Shown: positions 29,001-40,179, counted from the first letter of the stretch. The stretch is DNA of 64,000 nucleotides from Onchocerca volvulus (GCA_000499405.2 HG738139.1:70564-134563); one strand, 5' to 3'. A program made the numbers and translations. Notes: generated by a model not told the origin, from the sequence alone.

Positions 29001-32000
29001 ATTATAAAATTTACTTCCTATCTACATTTTATTGACTTCAATTGCCTCTTGAATTTTAGCAAAGAATATGTATTTAAGAATAAATGTTTATTTTCTAGAT
29101 TAAAATCAAATTTTTTTTAAATTCAAGTTGAAAACGAATGTTTGACCGGTAAGCACGATTGTGATCCAAATGCAGTTTGCCGTGATAACGAACAATCATT
29201 TACGTGTGAATGTGCGCCTGGATTTACGGATCGATCACCAAATCGTCTCAATCGACCGGGTCGTGTCTGCGTAGAAGTAGGTATAGTGATGGTGTTAATA
29301 TATATATTTAATAACTTAATTTTGAAAATTTAAATTCCAGAGTGGAAACCATTCTTAAGTTTCAATCGAACGAAATGATGAAATAATTTTCCATTTCAAA
29401 AATCATAGTAATCAGTAGTATAAAGAGAATAATATAAATTTTTTGAAAAAAAAAAAAGACTGTGAAAGATTTCAGATGAAACTTCCTTACGAAAATACAA
29501 ATTTTCTTAAAACTGAATTAAAAACAAGATCAATGCTGCGAAAGTCTTAAGATGAACGCATAAATTCCATTTGATTTTTCATGAAATAATAATTCCGTTG
29601 TCATTATCAAGTTATTCCAAATATTTAACTAATTAACAAATAAATTTTAATATTCTAAAGCTCGTGGATGAATGTGCAACTGGAAGGCATACGTGTAGTG
29701 CTCAAGCAGAATGTCGTGATTTGGAAGAAGGTTATACTTGTGAATGTAAAGATGGATTTATTGATCGATCACCTAATTTACTTACACAGCCGGGGCGAGT
29801 ATGCGGTACGCCAGGTAAAATATTTTATCCGAAATAATTGTTATACTTATGAAATCCATAACATATTTCAGACTTTCCGACTGAATTAAAATTTCAAAAT
29901 TTTCATTTAATATTACTAATTAACGCGAAAATTTCAGAAGTTTGTCCACCAAATCATGAATGCAGCTCGGCAGCTGTATGTGAGCCTCTAGGTGGTAATG
30001 AGTATGAATGTACCTGTATACAGGGTTATCTGGATCAATCACCATCCGGAAAAAAGGGACGAATTTGTGTTAGAAGTAAGACATATCTTTTCTTCCTTTT
30101 TTTTTTTACTTGATTACTTATAGACACATTTTAATCTGCTTTTTAAATATCACTGAAATTATCTTCCAGTCTTCTTTTTAAATCACTATTTGATTGATTA
30201 ACATAAAGTATTTGCTGTAATGTGAAGGTTTTTTTTAATGAAAATTGATATTTGATACAAATATTCAGACAGTCCATGTCGAAATCCACGTTTGAATAAT
30301 TGTTCACGTAATGCTATTTGTTACGATGAACCAAAAGGATATCGTTGCGAATGTGTACATGGATATGTTGATCGTTCATCAGATCCAACACAAAGAGGAT
30401 ATGTTTGTGAGCCACCTGTACCAACTCCACCACCGCCAAGTTTGCAATATTCAATTAAATCTTCCAAATTTGGAATTTCTCATGACTGTTATGAAACAAA
30501 TATCTTGTTCTTCTATCGAGAAAAAAATTAGTGTTATTTTTAAAAAATGGACTTTCTGATCAACTGTAAAATTATTTAGTAATGAAATCAAATAACTATT
30601 ATTAATTCAAACATTTAACACACTTTTTTGTTTTAAAAATTGAAATTAATGAATTTCAGAACATCCATGCCAAGATCCACTTCTTAATGACTGTCACCCA
30701 GCCGGAACATGTCGTGCAACAGGAAACCAAACTTATACTTGTGAATGCTTACAAGGTTATGTGGATCGTTCACCGGATACTCGAAATAAGCCAGGCCGTA
30801 TTTGCATTCTTACCGAACCGATTTGTTTGGATGCAAATCAGAATGACTGTCATCCGGCTGCTATTTGTAGTGAAACCCAAAATGAGAATAAGTATACATG
30901 TCGTTGTCGGGATGGTTATATAGATCAATCACCAGATAAAACTAACCGACCTGGACGAATTTGCATTGAACAAGTTTGCTCATTTTTTCTTCAGCTCATA
31001 TTAATAAGTTCAAATTATTTTGAGAAATAATTTAATCAAATTTATTTGCAACATAAGCAATCTATTTTTAACACAATTTTAGAGAATGCTATTGTAAGCT
31101 AAAAGTAACATTTATAAGATTCTATCTTTTCAACATTCTCATTTGATTTCAATATAAAATTTTTATTTAAATTTCAGATAAACGAATGTTTGGATCGTTC
31201 ACTGAATGATTGCGATCCGATGGCAGTTTGTCAAGATTTGCCAGATGGTTACACATGTCGTTGTCCGCTGAATTCCGATGATCGATCACCAAATCCAAAT
31301 AGACCTGGACGTAAATGCTTCCAACAAATAAACGAATGTCGAAATCCATCCCTGAATAATTGTTCACGTTTCGCAGATTGTATTGATAAACAGGAAGGAT
31401 ACGAATGTCGCTGTCGTGATGGATATCATGATGGCAATCCAAAATACCCTGGTACCATGTGTATTTACAGTAAGTTATCGAACGAATTTTACTTCAAAAA
31501 TTTGAATATTTTGGGAAAGGCAAGTTTAGTCGCAAAATATGACTTGTATTAATTGCTTCATTTTAAATAAAATTTACGACGAAAAAAAGGGAAGAGTACA
31601 GGATATATTTTGCTTAACGAACGCAAAGAAGCTCTTTTACTTATTGTTGATCATAGCCAAATAAGGTAATTTTTATGTATGCTTGGTATGTAATGCAACT
31701 AACAAACTACACGTAAGAGAATTCTATTGATTAACTGATAGTTCAGAATAAAGATGACAATATTGTGGTAGAAAAACACCTTACTGATCTCTAAATCTTA
31801 TTTTGAATAAAAAATCACTGCGATGAGATTCCAAAATCTTAAATATGCAAAAAGTAGCCATTAATATTAGTAATCATAAGTTATCAATTATTTGCATTTT
31901 CTTATATCTGTCATAAATAGCTTTCTCGTTATTTATCAATTTTTGATTCAGTGATACTTAACAACTTAAAAAAAAAGTTCCTGTAAGCCTAGTCCGAAAT

Positions 32001-35000
32001 ATCTAACTGGATAGTATATCAATGAATTTTGCAATTTCATGATTGGTTAATTAAAATAGTATGAGATTTCAAATTAACAACATTAGTAATGCAAAATTTT
32101 TTCGTCTTTTGTGTCTTTAATTTCCAAGTTGAGAATTAATTACATATTTACATGGCGATAATGTAACAAAGATGACAAGTACTGATAATAGTATAATGAT
32201 GATAGAATCAATAATAACGTATATTAGCGACAATAAACTTGCAGTTATCAATGAGTGTGAATCAGCAAATCTGAATGATTGTGATCGTCATGCGGAATGT
32301 ATCGATCTAGAAGGTGGTTACGAATGTCGTTGTAAGGAACCATATCGCGATGAATCACCACCAGGACAACCTGGACGAATATGCCGTTTTAATGAATGTT
32401 CGATCTCATCCGACAATACATGCGACAAGAAATTTGCAATTTGCGAAGATTTAGATGATGGATACACTTGTCGTTGTAAAACGGGATATTATGATAATTC
32501 ACCGAATACGCAGGAACCGGGCAGAGTTTGTATTGGTAATTTGATTTTCGAATTTGAATTTTTAGTCTTTTAACGATGATAATATTTTATTGTAATAAAA
32601 ATGCGTTGCAAAATAAAAAGGAAGAAAACAAAAAAGAATATATATTTATGTAGTAGAAATATTAAAACTTATTCAAGAAGTGTGTAACATTTTATAATAC
32701 GTTTATTGATTGATTTTCGATTCCTTTACTTTTGTTGCTTCGCCGTATTGAATGCAAATGATACAATTGAATTTATGGTTTTGCAGAATTTCAAAAAGAG
32801 AAAATCACGACGGTTATACCTCAAGACGCGCCACGTATTGATGGAATACTGTGTGGTCGCAACAATTATTGCGCAATAAAACGTAATGAAGTATGTGTTG
32901 GCGGTGTCAAATGTATGTGTCGTCCAGGTGAAACTCGTGCGACACCAAATGACCGTTGCGAAGCTGTCGATTACATACCATTTTTGATTCGTGTCCTTAA
33001 TAAGGATGCTAAAATGTTATCATATAGTTCGGAATATGGCAATAGCGATAGTGCACCGTATGTTGAGATAACGCATTTGTTTGAGAAAGATATTGGCCAT
33101 GCGATGAGTAGCACCACTTATGGAACACGTTATGTTACCACGGATGTCAATTATATTACCCATCCGAAAACCATTAATAGGTACGTCGATTATCTTTTTT
33201 CACTGCTTTTATTTTCAAGTATTGGTAAAATATTCTCTTCATAACATATCTTGCATTTCAAATTTAAAGGTAAACAATCGAATTCAAGGTGAACAATGCT
33301 TAGAAATGAAAACTAATGACTTTTTTTTTAGATCAATTTTTTCTCAGCATATATTTTTAGATTAATAGTTTTTTAAATGTATTGCATAAACATACTAATT
33401 AATTTAATATCATTTTTATGATTTTTTTTAGCTCATGGCCGGATGGTTTATTGTTTAACTTCTCCGTAGCACTTCTTCCAACTGGTGCACCAATTGATGT
33501 TTGCAATTTATGGGATCAATTAGCAAAATCAATTCAACGAACTAATGGTGCCATTGGCGGTGGACCACTTCAGGTAGCACCTGATTATGATCAGCTGAAT
33601 CCATGTCGACCGAAATTACCACGTGGTGAAACATGTGGTGTTACTATCTGTAACAATGAACTTGGAGAGGTTAATTCTTCATAATATTTTCCCTTTAATT
33701 TTATATAAATCAAATTTGAATAGACATTTCAATTTTTTATCTTAAAATCTCAATGACGAAAAATGCTGCTAATCAATTTTTTATCGCTTAGCGTTTAATC
33801 ATGTATGTCCTGTTTTCTGCTTATTTTTATTTTAAAATTATTGAAACATCCATCATCCTGCCTATTTTACAGGTATGTATCGCAGGATCGCTATGCGGTT
33901 GTACGCACGGTGAGAAGCGCTCATCGCCAACTGATGTCTGTAGACCGGTGGAAGCGTGGAATATTGTATTATGGGTAATGCGGAAAGATGAAGAGAAATT
34001 GGCGTATACCGATATCTTGGCAAATCCACGGCATATGATCACCAAGGAACTTGTCCGACGATTTGAAAGTGGCATCGGACAGTGTTACCCAAATACTGCA
34101 TTAGCCAGTTCTTTTGTTACCACTGAGGTGAGTTATCTTTGAAATTTTTAGAAATTTTTTGATTTCTTTCTTTCTTAAATATCTTTCAAAAATAATAAAA
34201 ATTTCTAATTTTACTAAAATTTGCATCATTTAGGTTAATGAAATCATGGATCCAATGAGCATTAATGCAACATGGAATCGAGGAATTCTATTCAATGCGA
34301 CTGTTTATTTCCGGAAAGGATCAGTACGGATACCATCAGATGTCTACTACATGCTTATCCGGTACATTATCGATCGGAACAATTATCAGATCGGTAAAAG
34401 CGGCTTGTATATCAATAGCTATCAACCAGACCCATTTAAAGCATGTTGGAAGGTAAAATTTGAAAAACGTCCCGATTTTGAAAGAAAAAATGTGCAACGA
34501 ATATTTACTGATTTATTAATTCAAACATTAGTGAAATTTAGAAATTAAGAGCAATATGGTTATGAAATCAACAATAATACAGATATAAATTTTTATTATT
34601 ATTTTTATAGAATAATTGTCATCCGAAAGGTATCTGCATCAATCTGGGACCGAATGCGTACCGTTGTGAATGTGGACAAGGATATCGCGATCTAAATCCG
34701 TCGGATCCTGGAAGACGATGCTTACCCAATACTGGTTATAATGAATGTGAACGAAAGGAGGATAATGAGTGCTCTGAAAATGCCCGTTGTATTGATCAGG
34801 TTAGCTAAGCATAATAATGCTTCTCATTTCGATTATTGAATAGTTCCAATTGTTTTTGGAAAAAGTTCAAACAAAATTTAGTGTTTAAGTGAAATCAGAT
34901 AATAAAAGTTTACTTCAAATTGTCCAAAATGAAGTTTTGCGGAAGGATTTCAACTTTTTGAATAATAATATCATCATTGGACATACCTGATTAAATATAT

Positions 35001-37442
35001 CAATTTCAAGGAACATCTCTACAAATGCGAGTGTTTGCCATCGTTTATCGATGTATCACCCAAAGATGCCATCCCCGGAAGTGTTTGTGTTCTGGATTAC
35101 TGCTCAGATGTCAATTTCTGTCCGAAAAATACGACATGTATGAATCAAGAGCATCAAGCAATATGTGATTGTGACCCAGGATATGTAGATATCAGGAAAA
35201 GTGAGAAAAGGACGCAACTCTTTGATCAGGATACTTTATGTCTAAAAATGCGTGATATCGATGAATGCGCACTAGGAATTACCAATTGTTCAGGTTGATT
35301 GCAGTTTTGATATTACATTTTGCTATTAATTCTAGTAATTTATATAGGTTTATTAATGAACATCACGTACTTGAAAATCTATCCAAACTCAATATAGGAA
35401 TCACATTGTGCAGAAGGACGTAGTATGCATTTAAAGCAAACATAACGGTTGACTTATTTTTTATAATATTTAAAACTATAAAATTTATTCGTGATGTTTT
35501 TTGTTTAGTAGAATATAATACTACTTTTTTTTTTATTTGAATGTTTGGAATGCTTTAGAATGATTGATAGGTTTTTTGATCTTTATATTGCGGAATTTCA
35601 CATAGTTTTTTTTATAGTTTTCAATCATTAAAAATTTCATGCACAGGTGTGGCGGAGTGTGTTGACAAAACGATAGGTTATGAATGTCACTGTCCGGAAG
35701 GTTATGTTGATGGAAATCCGGAAGAACCAGGACGGGTTTGCGGCGCGCTACTTTGCGATCTATGCAATTCACACGGTGATTGTGTCCACAATGCTTTGAC
35801 CAATAATATTACCTGTGTATGCAGTGATGGCTGGTCCGGTGAATTCTGTGATGTGGCACCGTCGAAAGCTTCAATGATATTGCTTGTCATCCTTGCAATC
35901 CTTTTTCTTCTGCTCACACTTTGGTATCTTTTTGGATTTTTAATTTAAAACTCAAGTGAGACAGAAATGAAATTTGAGGACAGAATTTTTAAATTACACA
36001 CTTTTTTTTCAGCTGTTTATTGTATTTCTGCACGAAATGTATCTGTTTTAAACGTCAGAATTTATTATACCGTGAACCATTTACTTATCGCAAAGGCGCT
36101 TGGCCTTGGTCTACCCTAGAAGCATCAACATCAAGCGAAAGCGGTGCCGACTTTTCAGCAATGAGTGCTGCAGGTCATGAATATTATCCTGAAATTGGTC
36201 AGTTGCTGAATTTGAAGATTTATATTGCCTATTAACAGATTGTTCGCATATAACAATGATTTAAGCTTTTCCTGCGAGGAAATATGAAATAGTAGATGTT
36301 ATTCTATTTTTAAAAATGAAATTAATTGAAAGATGAATTTTTCAATGGCACTTATCTTTTTACATTTATAAGCTCTAATATTTCTTTTTTTTTTTTTATA
36401 AATATATAGTAACGCACTGTATTTCTCCTTTTTTTTTTTTTTTAGGTATTCCACGTGCGAAGCTAAAATCTGGGAATGGTATGATGGATAATCATCAGCA
36501 TCAATCCTTGGCAGTGTCGAGGCTTCATGACTATCTCGATGATGGTATGCGCATTCCACGAGTGCATCTTGATCGTGATAATGATGCGTATGATTCCACG
36601 TCACAGTCATCAAGCGAATATACCATACGTGAGGAAGTCAAAAGACATGTGATTACTGACGTAACAAGAAAGGAAACCAAGAAGACATTGACCACTGCAG
36701 ATATTCATGGTACCACCGCTGAATTTCATGTATATCCACCAATTGAAGTTACAACTGAATCGCACTCATCATGCCAGGTCAACAACTTTAACTCAATTTA
36801 AATATAGATTAGAACATCGTGTATACAAGCAACTATGTTCACTGCATCACTAGATACAGTACTATCAGATACAACGATTATATTTATGGTACCATTAGAT
36901 ACGGTGCCGCCAAATACTCACTGCATCGTTAATTTATTTTTATTTTTTGAGATTTTAGGTCGGAACTCATAACTCCAGTTCATTGTTAGATAAGGATGAA
37001 CAGGAAAGAGGTGAAAGCATAGCTGAATTTAGCATCGGTAACACGCGACATGAGTGGAATACAGTGGAGGGTAGAAATGGCGAATTTAGTACGGTTAGTG
37101 ATGAAACTATTTTGCAACTGAATTCAAAAGGATATTTGGAAGAAACAAACAAGCGAAAAGATAAATATTCGTTTATATAAGCGAATGAAATAGCTTCGCA
37201 ATTTCAGCGAGATTTTTTTGCTGAAATTGATAGATAAGAACAAATATATCATATAGTTTCATTTTCAGGATCGTGATTTGGAATCAGTTGTTAGCGATTT
37301 AACGGCTGAAGATGAAGTATATGATAAGAAAACATCAGTGAAACGATCACATAATTTTGAACCAACTATCGGAGGTGGTGTTGAATGCTATCGAACTGAA
37401 ATAACCACAACCAAATCAACGAAAGGAGTTTCGAAATACTAA
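4940..37442 (+). CDS. mua-3: MUA-3-like giant LDLa/EGF/VWFA/SEA transmembrane protein, 56 exons
   Basis: MUA-3 of C. elegans is a transmembrane fibrous-organelle protein that fastens epidermis to cuticle so that muscle force is passed on. Here I could join 56 exons totalling 10,899 nt, exactly 3,633 codons, with no frame break; C. elegans MUA-3 is about 3,770 residues. In order: signal peptide, four LDLa modules, about 18 EGF-like modules, one VWFA domain, about 29 EGF, SEA, one EGF, SEA, five EGF, a transmembrane helix and a cytoplasmic tail of roughly 265 residues. Most EGF modules are calcium-binding type (NEC...DC...C.D...Y.C.C) followed by the family signature D.SP...PGR.C, and are commonly single exons of 147-159 nt bounded by phase-1 introns. 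The related nematode protein MUP-4 is shorter and lacks this LDLa set, so mua-3 is preferred. Exon borders are hand-called. Confidence 0.87.
5007..6763 (+). other. mua-3 intron 1 (about 1.76 kb), no other gene seen
   Basis: GT at 5007, AG at 6762-6763. It is AT-rich with poly-A/poly-T runs. One open frame of 81 codons at 5841-6086 has no domain or splice support and is taken as chance. A large first intron often carries enhancers, but no motif here can be argued for. Confidence 0.6.
6764..8898 (+). CDS. mua-3: mua-3 exons 2-5: four LDL-receptor class A modules
   Basis: Exons 6764-6868, 7065-7166, 7556-7657 and 8642-8898 each encode one LDLa module with the calcium-cage end: DC..GFDE, HCKDKSDE, DCKDGSDE and DCEDGSDE. 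The first module is divergent (CISGFDE instead of CKDGSDE). Exons 2-4 are 102-105 nt, bounded by phase-1 introns, and could be skipped singly without shifting frame. Exon 5 runs on into a linker of about 40 residues containing PSKKK and the start of the first EGF-like module (CNDELGEIC). LDLa modules bind calcium and commonly mediate protein contacts; in MUA-3 they form the outermost, cuticle-side tip. The intron before exon 5 is about 1 kb with CT-rich and poly-A runs. Confidence 0.88.
9188..12624 (+). CDS. mua-3: mua-3 exons 6-11: first EGF-like block
   Basis: Exons 9188-9431, 9729-9818, 9972-10121, 10971-11123, 11995-12144 and 12475-12624. Exons 6 and 7 hold two compact EGF-like modules without the calcium-binding start (GGATHCVCKKGT and RHRCTCANNGT cores). 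Exons 8-11 each encode one module with the family tail (D.S...PG..C). Exon 11 is the most divergent: it starts NNSCDSPNFTGC and lacks the usual VDEC/NEC entry. All junctions after exon 6 are phase 1. This block precedes the internal alternative first exon at 13831 and would be absent from transcripts starting there. Confidence 0.85.
13100..13760 (+). promoter_or_regulatory. candidate internal promoter and trans-splice acceptor of short mua-3 form
   Basis: A relatively GC-rich island (about 13100-13620) is followed by a T-rich tract ending in TATTTTACAG at 13760, the form of a nematode 3' splice site. It lies 70 nt before the ATG at 13831, with no upstream exon needed, as expected for spliced-leader addition to a short 5' UTR. 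The promoter role of the island is inference from position and composition. No TATA box was identified with confidence. Confidence 0.4.
13831..13900 (+). CDS. mua-3: alternative first exon of mua-3 with a second signal peptide
   Basis: ATG at 13831 opens MQLLLVATVAVIVLPKLILI followed by NAL, a clear hydrophobic secretory leader. The exon ends at 13900 with G|GTGAG in phase 1, exactly the phase accepted by the next EGF exon at 16008. Joining them gives a continuous frame to the normal stop and a product of about 3132 residues without the four LDLa and the first EGF modules. The same phase means exon 11 can also skip over it. It could instead be the true start of a separate gene lying downstream of a truncated LDLa/EGF gene, but the unbroken phase across exon 11 to 12 favours one gene with two promoters. 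Confidence 0.65.
16008..22362 (+). CDS. mua-3: mua-3 exons 12-22: second EGF-like block up to the VWFA domain
   Basis: Exons 16008-16160, 18258-18407, 18746-18884, 19155-19306, 19683-19894, 20051-20223, 20378-20518, 20769-21022, 21482-21628, 21745-21894 and the first part of 22203-22441. They carry about 12 EGF-like modules. Most have the (V/I)NEC start and an asparagine/aspartate after the third cysteine, as in calcium-binding EGF. Exon 14 is atypical (CAKIQCAKEAEC, few acidic residues). Here the uniform phase-1 pattern is broken: exon 14 ends in phase 2, and exons 16-19 split modules between exons. Exon 19 also holds a charged linker (RQEKLNDDSTSKG). Exon 16 is preceded directly by a CA-repeat. 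The intron at 16161-18257 is 2.1 kb with simple repeats and no visible exon. Confidence 0.83.
16901..16927. repeat. (TGA)9 trinucleotide microsatellite
   Basis: Nine uninterrupted TGA/GAT units lie in mua-3 intron 12, flanked by further imperfect GAT units. A second short tract of AAAG units follows at about 17056-17078. They are simple slippage products in intron sequence. Confidence 0.95.
19594..19616. repeat. (AC)n microsatellite directly upstream of mua-3 exon 16
   Basis: An uninterrupted AC dinucleotide run is followed by a cluster of GCATGC-like words (19617-19650) and then the acceptor of exon 16 at 19683. Length changes here would shorten or lengthen the distance from branch point to acceptor only if they spread into the last 40 nt. 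Confidence 0.92.
22363..23392 (+). CDS. mua-3: mua-3 exons 22-24: von Willebrand factor A domain
   Basis: The domain spans the end of exon 22203-22441, all of 22768-22946 and most of 23086-23485. It starts TCPKQKTDLMFLIDGSGSIG, whose DGSGS is the first MIDAS motif (DxSxS). It continues with RVGLIQYSD and a TGLTRTG loop supplying the MIDAS threonine. The late strand VSIVITDGRSQDNV carries the aspartate of the TDG motif, and NMFSVGVTD ends the core. All metal-site residues are present, so it should bind a divalent cation and a ligand. In MUA-3 and MUP-4 a single VWFA sits among EGF modules in the extracellular part. Two introns cut the domain, one directly after the first MIDAS motif. Confidence 0.9.
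23393..32535 (+). CDS. mua-3: mua-3 exons 24-45: third and longest EGF-like block
   Basis: The exons after the VWFA are 23588-23786, 23914-24059, 24294-24486, 24816-25089, 25285-25457, 25664-25819, 25924-26082, 26199-26351, 26476-26625, 26739-27112, 27401-27629, 28096-28273, 28389-28514, 28739-28878, 29128-29276, 29661-29814, 29938-30075, 30269-30439, 30660-30973, 31178-31469 and 32245-32535. About 28 EGF-like modules are seen, two or more per exon in 26739-27112, 30660-30973, 31178-31469 and 32245-32535. The first four after the VWFA are the compact non-calcium type (CxPDxxxC...C.CP.G). Short proline linkers (PRPTPPPAE, VPTPPPP) occur in exons 34 and 42. Spacing follows the D.SP...PGR.C family signature throughout. 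The block probably forms a stiff, calcium-stabilised rod. The donors at 27629, 30439 and 30973 are weak matches to consensus, so those borders are the least sure. Confidence 0.82.
32787..34452 (+). CDS. mua-3: mua-3 exons 46-49: two SEA domains with an EGF between them
   Basis: Exons 32787-33180, 33432-33669, 33873-34127 and 34234-34452. Exon 46 opens with one Cys-rich module (CGRNNYCAIKRNEVC) and then the first SEA domain (YIPFLIRVLNKDAKMLSY ... LLFNFSVALLP). A compact EGF-like module (CGVTICNNELGEVC) leads into the second SEA domain (AWNIVLWVMRKDEEKLAY ... GILFNATVYFRK). SEA domains sit next to the membrane in adhesion proteins, and some cleave themselves at GSVVV-type sites. I see no such site here, so cleavage is not predicted. 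Two SEA domains in this position are typical of MUA-3 and MUP-4. Confidence 0.82.
34611..35923 (+). CDS. mua-3: mua-3 exons 50-52: membrane-proximal EGF modules and transmembrane helix start
   Basis: Exons 34611-34799, 35011-35293 and 35647-35923. Five EGF-like modules end in a classical EGF (CNSHGDCVHN...CVCSDGWSGEFC). A linker (DVAPSKAS) then leads into the hydrophobic stretch MILLVILAILFLLLTL. I place the donor at 35923 in phase 2, which lets the helix continue into exon 53 (CCLLYFCTKC). Reading straight on instead ends at a TAA after FGFLI (35946-35948), giving a protein with no cytoplasmic tail; use of that read-through form would be an alternative end. Confidence 0.78.
36013..37442 (+). 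CDS. mua-3: mua-3 exons 53-56: end of the membrane helix and cytoplasmic tail
   Basis: Exons 36013-36197, 36446-36777, 36959-37093 and 37269-37442 (TAA at 37440). The cysteines CCLLYFCTKCICF at the inner membrane face could be palmitoylated. The tail is rich in Ser, Thr, Glu and Lys, with RYREPFTY-like and EEVKRHVITDVTRKETKK segments. Near the end it has repeated acidic-basic stretches (TAEDEVYDKKTSVKRSHNF). In C. elegans the corresponding tail links to intermediate filaments of the epidermis. No known globular domain is seen. The donor at 37093 is inferred; reading through it would end at 37180. Confidence 0.75.
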
Positions 37443-37584
37443 AATTCGTAAAATATTTGTTATAAGCAAAAAAATTGATATATATATTTTTTTTTCTCTC
37501 AGTGTTCTTTAGATGAACACTGATTTGCTTATCTTTAATAATGTCTTTATTGATTTTGTGATAAAAACAATAATCATTAAATAT

Positions 37585-37590
37585 AATAAA
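37585..37590 (+). terminator. polyadenylation signal AATAAA of mua-3
   Basis: AATAAA lies 143 nt after the mua-3 stop codon in an AT-rich trailer, the first perfect match downstream. It gives a normal nematode 3' UTR length. Confidence 0.65.
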
Positions 37591-37854
37591 TTTATGTTAC
37601 TTTAGTTTTATAACTTTTGCTATCATGTTATTAATCCAGCAATTTTTTTCGCAATTTTGCTGCTTATAATTCTTGCTAACACGTTGTTTTTATAACGGGA
37701 TTTTCTTGCTTTGATTTTTTGTTTTTTCTTTTTTTTTCTTTTTTTTCAAAAATTTCAGTTTCTCTTCAAATTTTGAGACAATTTTTCCCTTCTGAATAGC
37801 TATCTTTTCTCGTATATTTTGGCATTAATCTATAAGATTTTCTAGGTTGAAATT

Positions 37855-39870
37855 TTATGGAACATTTATAAAATTTCGAATCATAATTTCAGATGGGAGG
37901 GTTTTTGTCAAAAGAGCAACTGTGCTCTCTAGAATAGTATCTTTGGATTGAAATATAACTTGTCCGGGATATTTTGACAATGGTACTTCTCGTTCTTTCT
38001 GCTAGAATAAAGTTCACTTAAATTTACATATTTAAGATCATAAATTCAGATGGTCATAATTCTTCCTCTCCTGCACAGTAATGCATAATTTCTGAATCTC
38101 CAAAAAATCTCTAGAAAAAAGGGAATTGGATCTTTTTTAATTTGCAATAGATTATTCCTCAGCATATATTGCTTTATATCTTCCATAAACAACTTCAAGC
38201 CGTTTCCAGTTTCTTTTCCGAAATCTTATCTGAAAATTGTTTTACATATAGTAATTAAGTGAATTTTATATCTCGACCCATGTAGATGCAAATTATTTAT
38301 AATATTTTGTTGGATGTTTGGTAGAAAAAACATTTTCTACTAGGTTAATGATTATTTCCTAATTATAAATGAATAATGTGTTAAGGAAAAAAATTGTAAT
38401 GAGAAATGTAATTAAGATAATATTTTAAAAAAAGAGATGATAGTGATAAAATGGCTCCATATGAAGTAACGATTATTTTTGCTGAAATAATTTGAATAAT
38501 GAATCACATAAAGGCGAATTTGTTAAATGAATTCCATTTTTAGTTGCAATATAGTATTTTGCTACAAATGTAAAAATTTTCTAATAGATTTGGTTTATTT
38601 AGTTGATTAGTAATTATAAATTACTTGTTACTTCGGATTTTTGAGAATTAAGAAGAAACAATTTATAATTCGTATTTGCAGTTGAATCAGAAGTTTTTTT
38701 TGTGGTCAAAAGTGCCTAAAAATTTTATTGTTTGTGTATCTATATATCGAATAAATATTCTTTAATAAGAAGTGTGATAACAATTCAATTCTAAAATTGT
38801 GCAAAATTAAGTATATATTCAGAAAATATGACTAGAAAAATTATATTATGCTTAAGGAAAAAATGAATGAAATTCATTTCAACAGTAATTTTCGCTAACT
38901 ATACTGTTACTATCACTGCTATTATGGGGAATGTTTTTCTATCGGACAGTGATTATAAGAAACAATTTTCTGGAATGCATTTGATTAAATTTTAACGAGA
39001 GGAGCATTTTGAATTAAATATAGATGGAAGAGCTAATCTGAATTGATTGAAATAACAAACCATATAAGATAAATCATTTAATATTTCATTATAACTATCT
39101 ACCAATATAATTTAAGGATTTCAGCTTTTACTTTCCGTGATGTATAATAATTTGTATCAATAATATTATGATGAAGCTCTCTCATTCACTACTTACAATG
39201 GCATCATTGGATATGCATCAGTAAATGTTTCTTGACAGTTAAATACCAGTTATATTACCAATTGGTGACAATAATCGAGAACGTAACAATTACCTCCTCA
39301 TAAAAGTTAATGAATAGTTCAATTGCAGTTTCATTGGATATTTCATGCAGATGCTTAGGTAGATTTTATGATATATAATTTAATTAGGGTTTCATAGCTT
39401 GCTGTATAGTTTGAATATGATTCACAAATTTTCTGAATTAATGCTATTCATTGGATGCTTATACATAATAGCAGCAAATTAGTTCTTGACTTGTTGCAAA
39501 CTTTTGCGAGTATTCTCTGATAAATTTTTATCAGCTTGATGTTCAGATTCTTGCGTCATTCCGAGTTATCTCATAGAAAATTTCGACACATTTCAACGCC
39601 ATTGCTTTTTTGCTTTTGCTCCTAACAAAGCTTTCAGTCAAATGAACGATAGTTTTTATTATAGTATAAGCAATTACTTCGGAAACAATGCGAGCGCATC
39701 TTATTTGTGTAGGTTTAGGCATCATCTGCTTAAATTTAGATTTCAGTTTCGGACGATCACCGTTATCTGTATTACGATCTTTGCACTTGAGCCATATCGT
39801 CCTGCATCCTTTTTTTTATTTCAAAGAAGAAAATGTGTTCAAATCAATTCAAGCGCAAAAAACGACTGAA
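37855..39870 (-). pseudogene. decayed minus-strand coding remnant of unknown family
   Basis: Several protein-like segments lie in order on the minus strand. At 39543-39725 is a frame with MALKCVEIFYEI, continuing after an apparent one-base shift as TQESEHQADKNLSENTRKSL. At 39294-39365 is NLPKHLHEISNETAIELF followed by a GTAATT donor. At about 38060-38215 are frames with GLKLFMEDIKQYML and LEIQKLCITVQERK. At 37855-38001 is a terminal exon-like piece after a TTCTAG acceptor, QKEREVPLSKYPGQVIF to a stop. Frames do not join cleanly and in-frame stops intervene, so it looks like a broken gene. The helical character of the first segment recalls HEAT/TOG-type repeats, but I cannot name a family. It could instead be a poorly called functional gene. 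Confidence 0.35.
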
Positions 39871-40084
39871 ATTTTTTTGTAGAATACAGCAAATGATTAA
39901 ATTAAATTTTAATAAAATAATAGTAGCTACGTGTCCAATCCCTTTTTTTATTTCATAATTTCATTCCGTCTCTGATAACAATTGGCGTATAAGTGCACAT
40001 TCATATCTGATCAAAGAAATCACAACAAAGAAACTTAGCAATGCGTAATTACTCTTTCGTGAAGACCAGTATCCTAATAACTGG

Positions 40085-40179
40085 TTCGGAAAAATCCGAA
40101 AATTATAATTCACGCTCCGCATGGCTGATTCAGATATCAATGGGGGCTGGCCACGCTTCGCGTGTCTATATAAATAGAC
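40085..40179 (-). mobile_element. hairpin cluster, probable 3' end of the minus-strand Helitron fragment
   Basis: Three small perfect hairpins are packed here: TTCGGA-AAAA-TCCGAA (40085-40100), CACGC-TTC-GCGTG (40152-40164) and GTCTAT-ATAA-ATAGAC (40164-40179). Helitrons end in a short GC-rich hairpin close to a CTRR terminus. Read on the minus strand, CACGCGAAGCGTG followed by GGCCAGCCCCC fits that pattern, although a clean CTRR-T end is not visible. It lies about 1.1 kb beyond the helicase end of the minus fragment, in the right order. The exact boundary is unknown. Confidence 0.45.
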
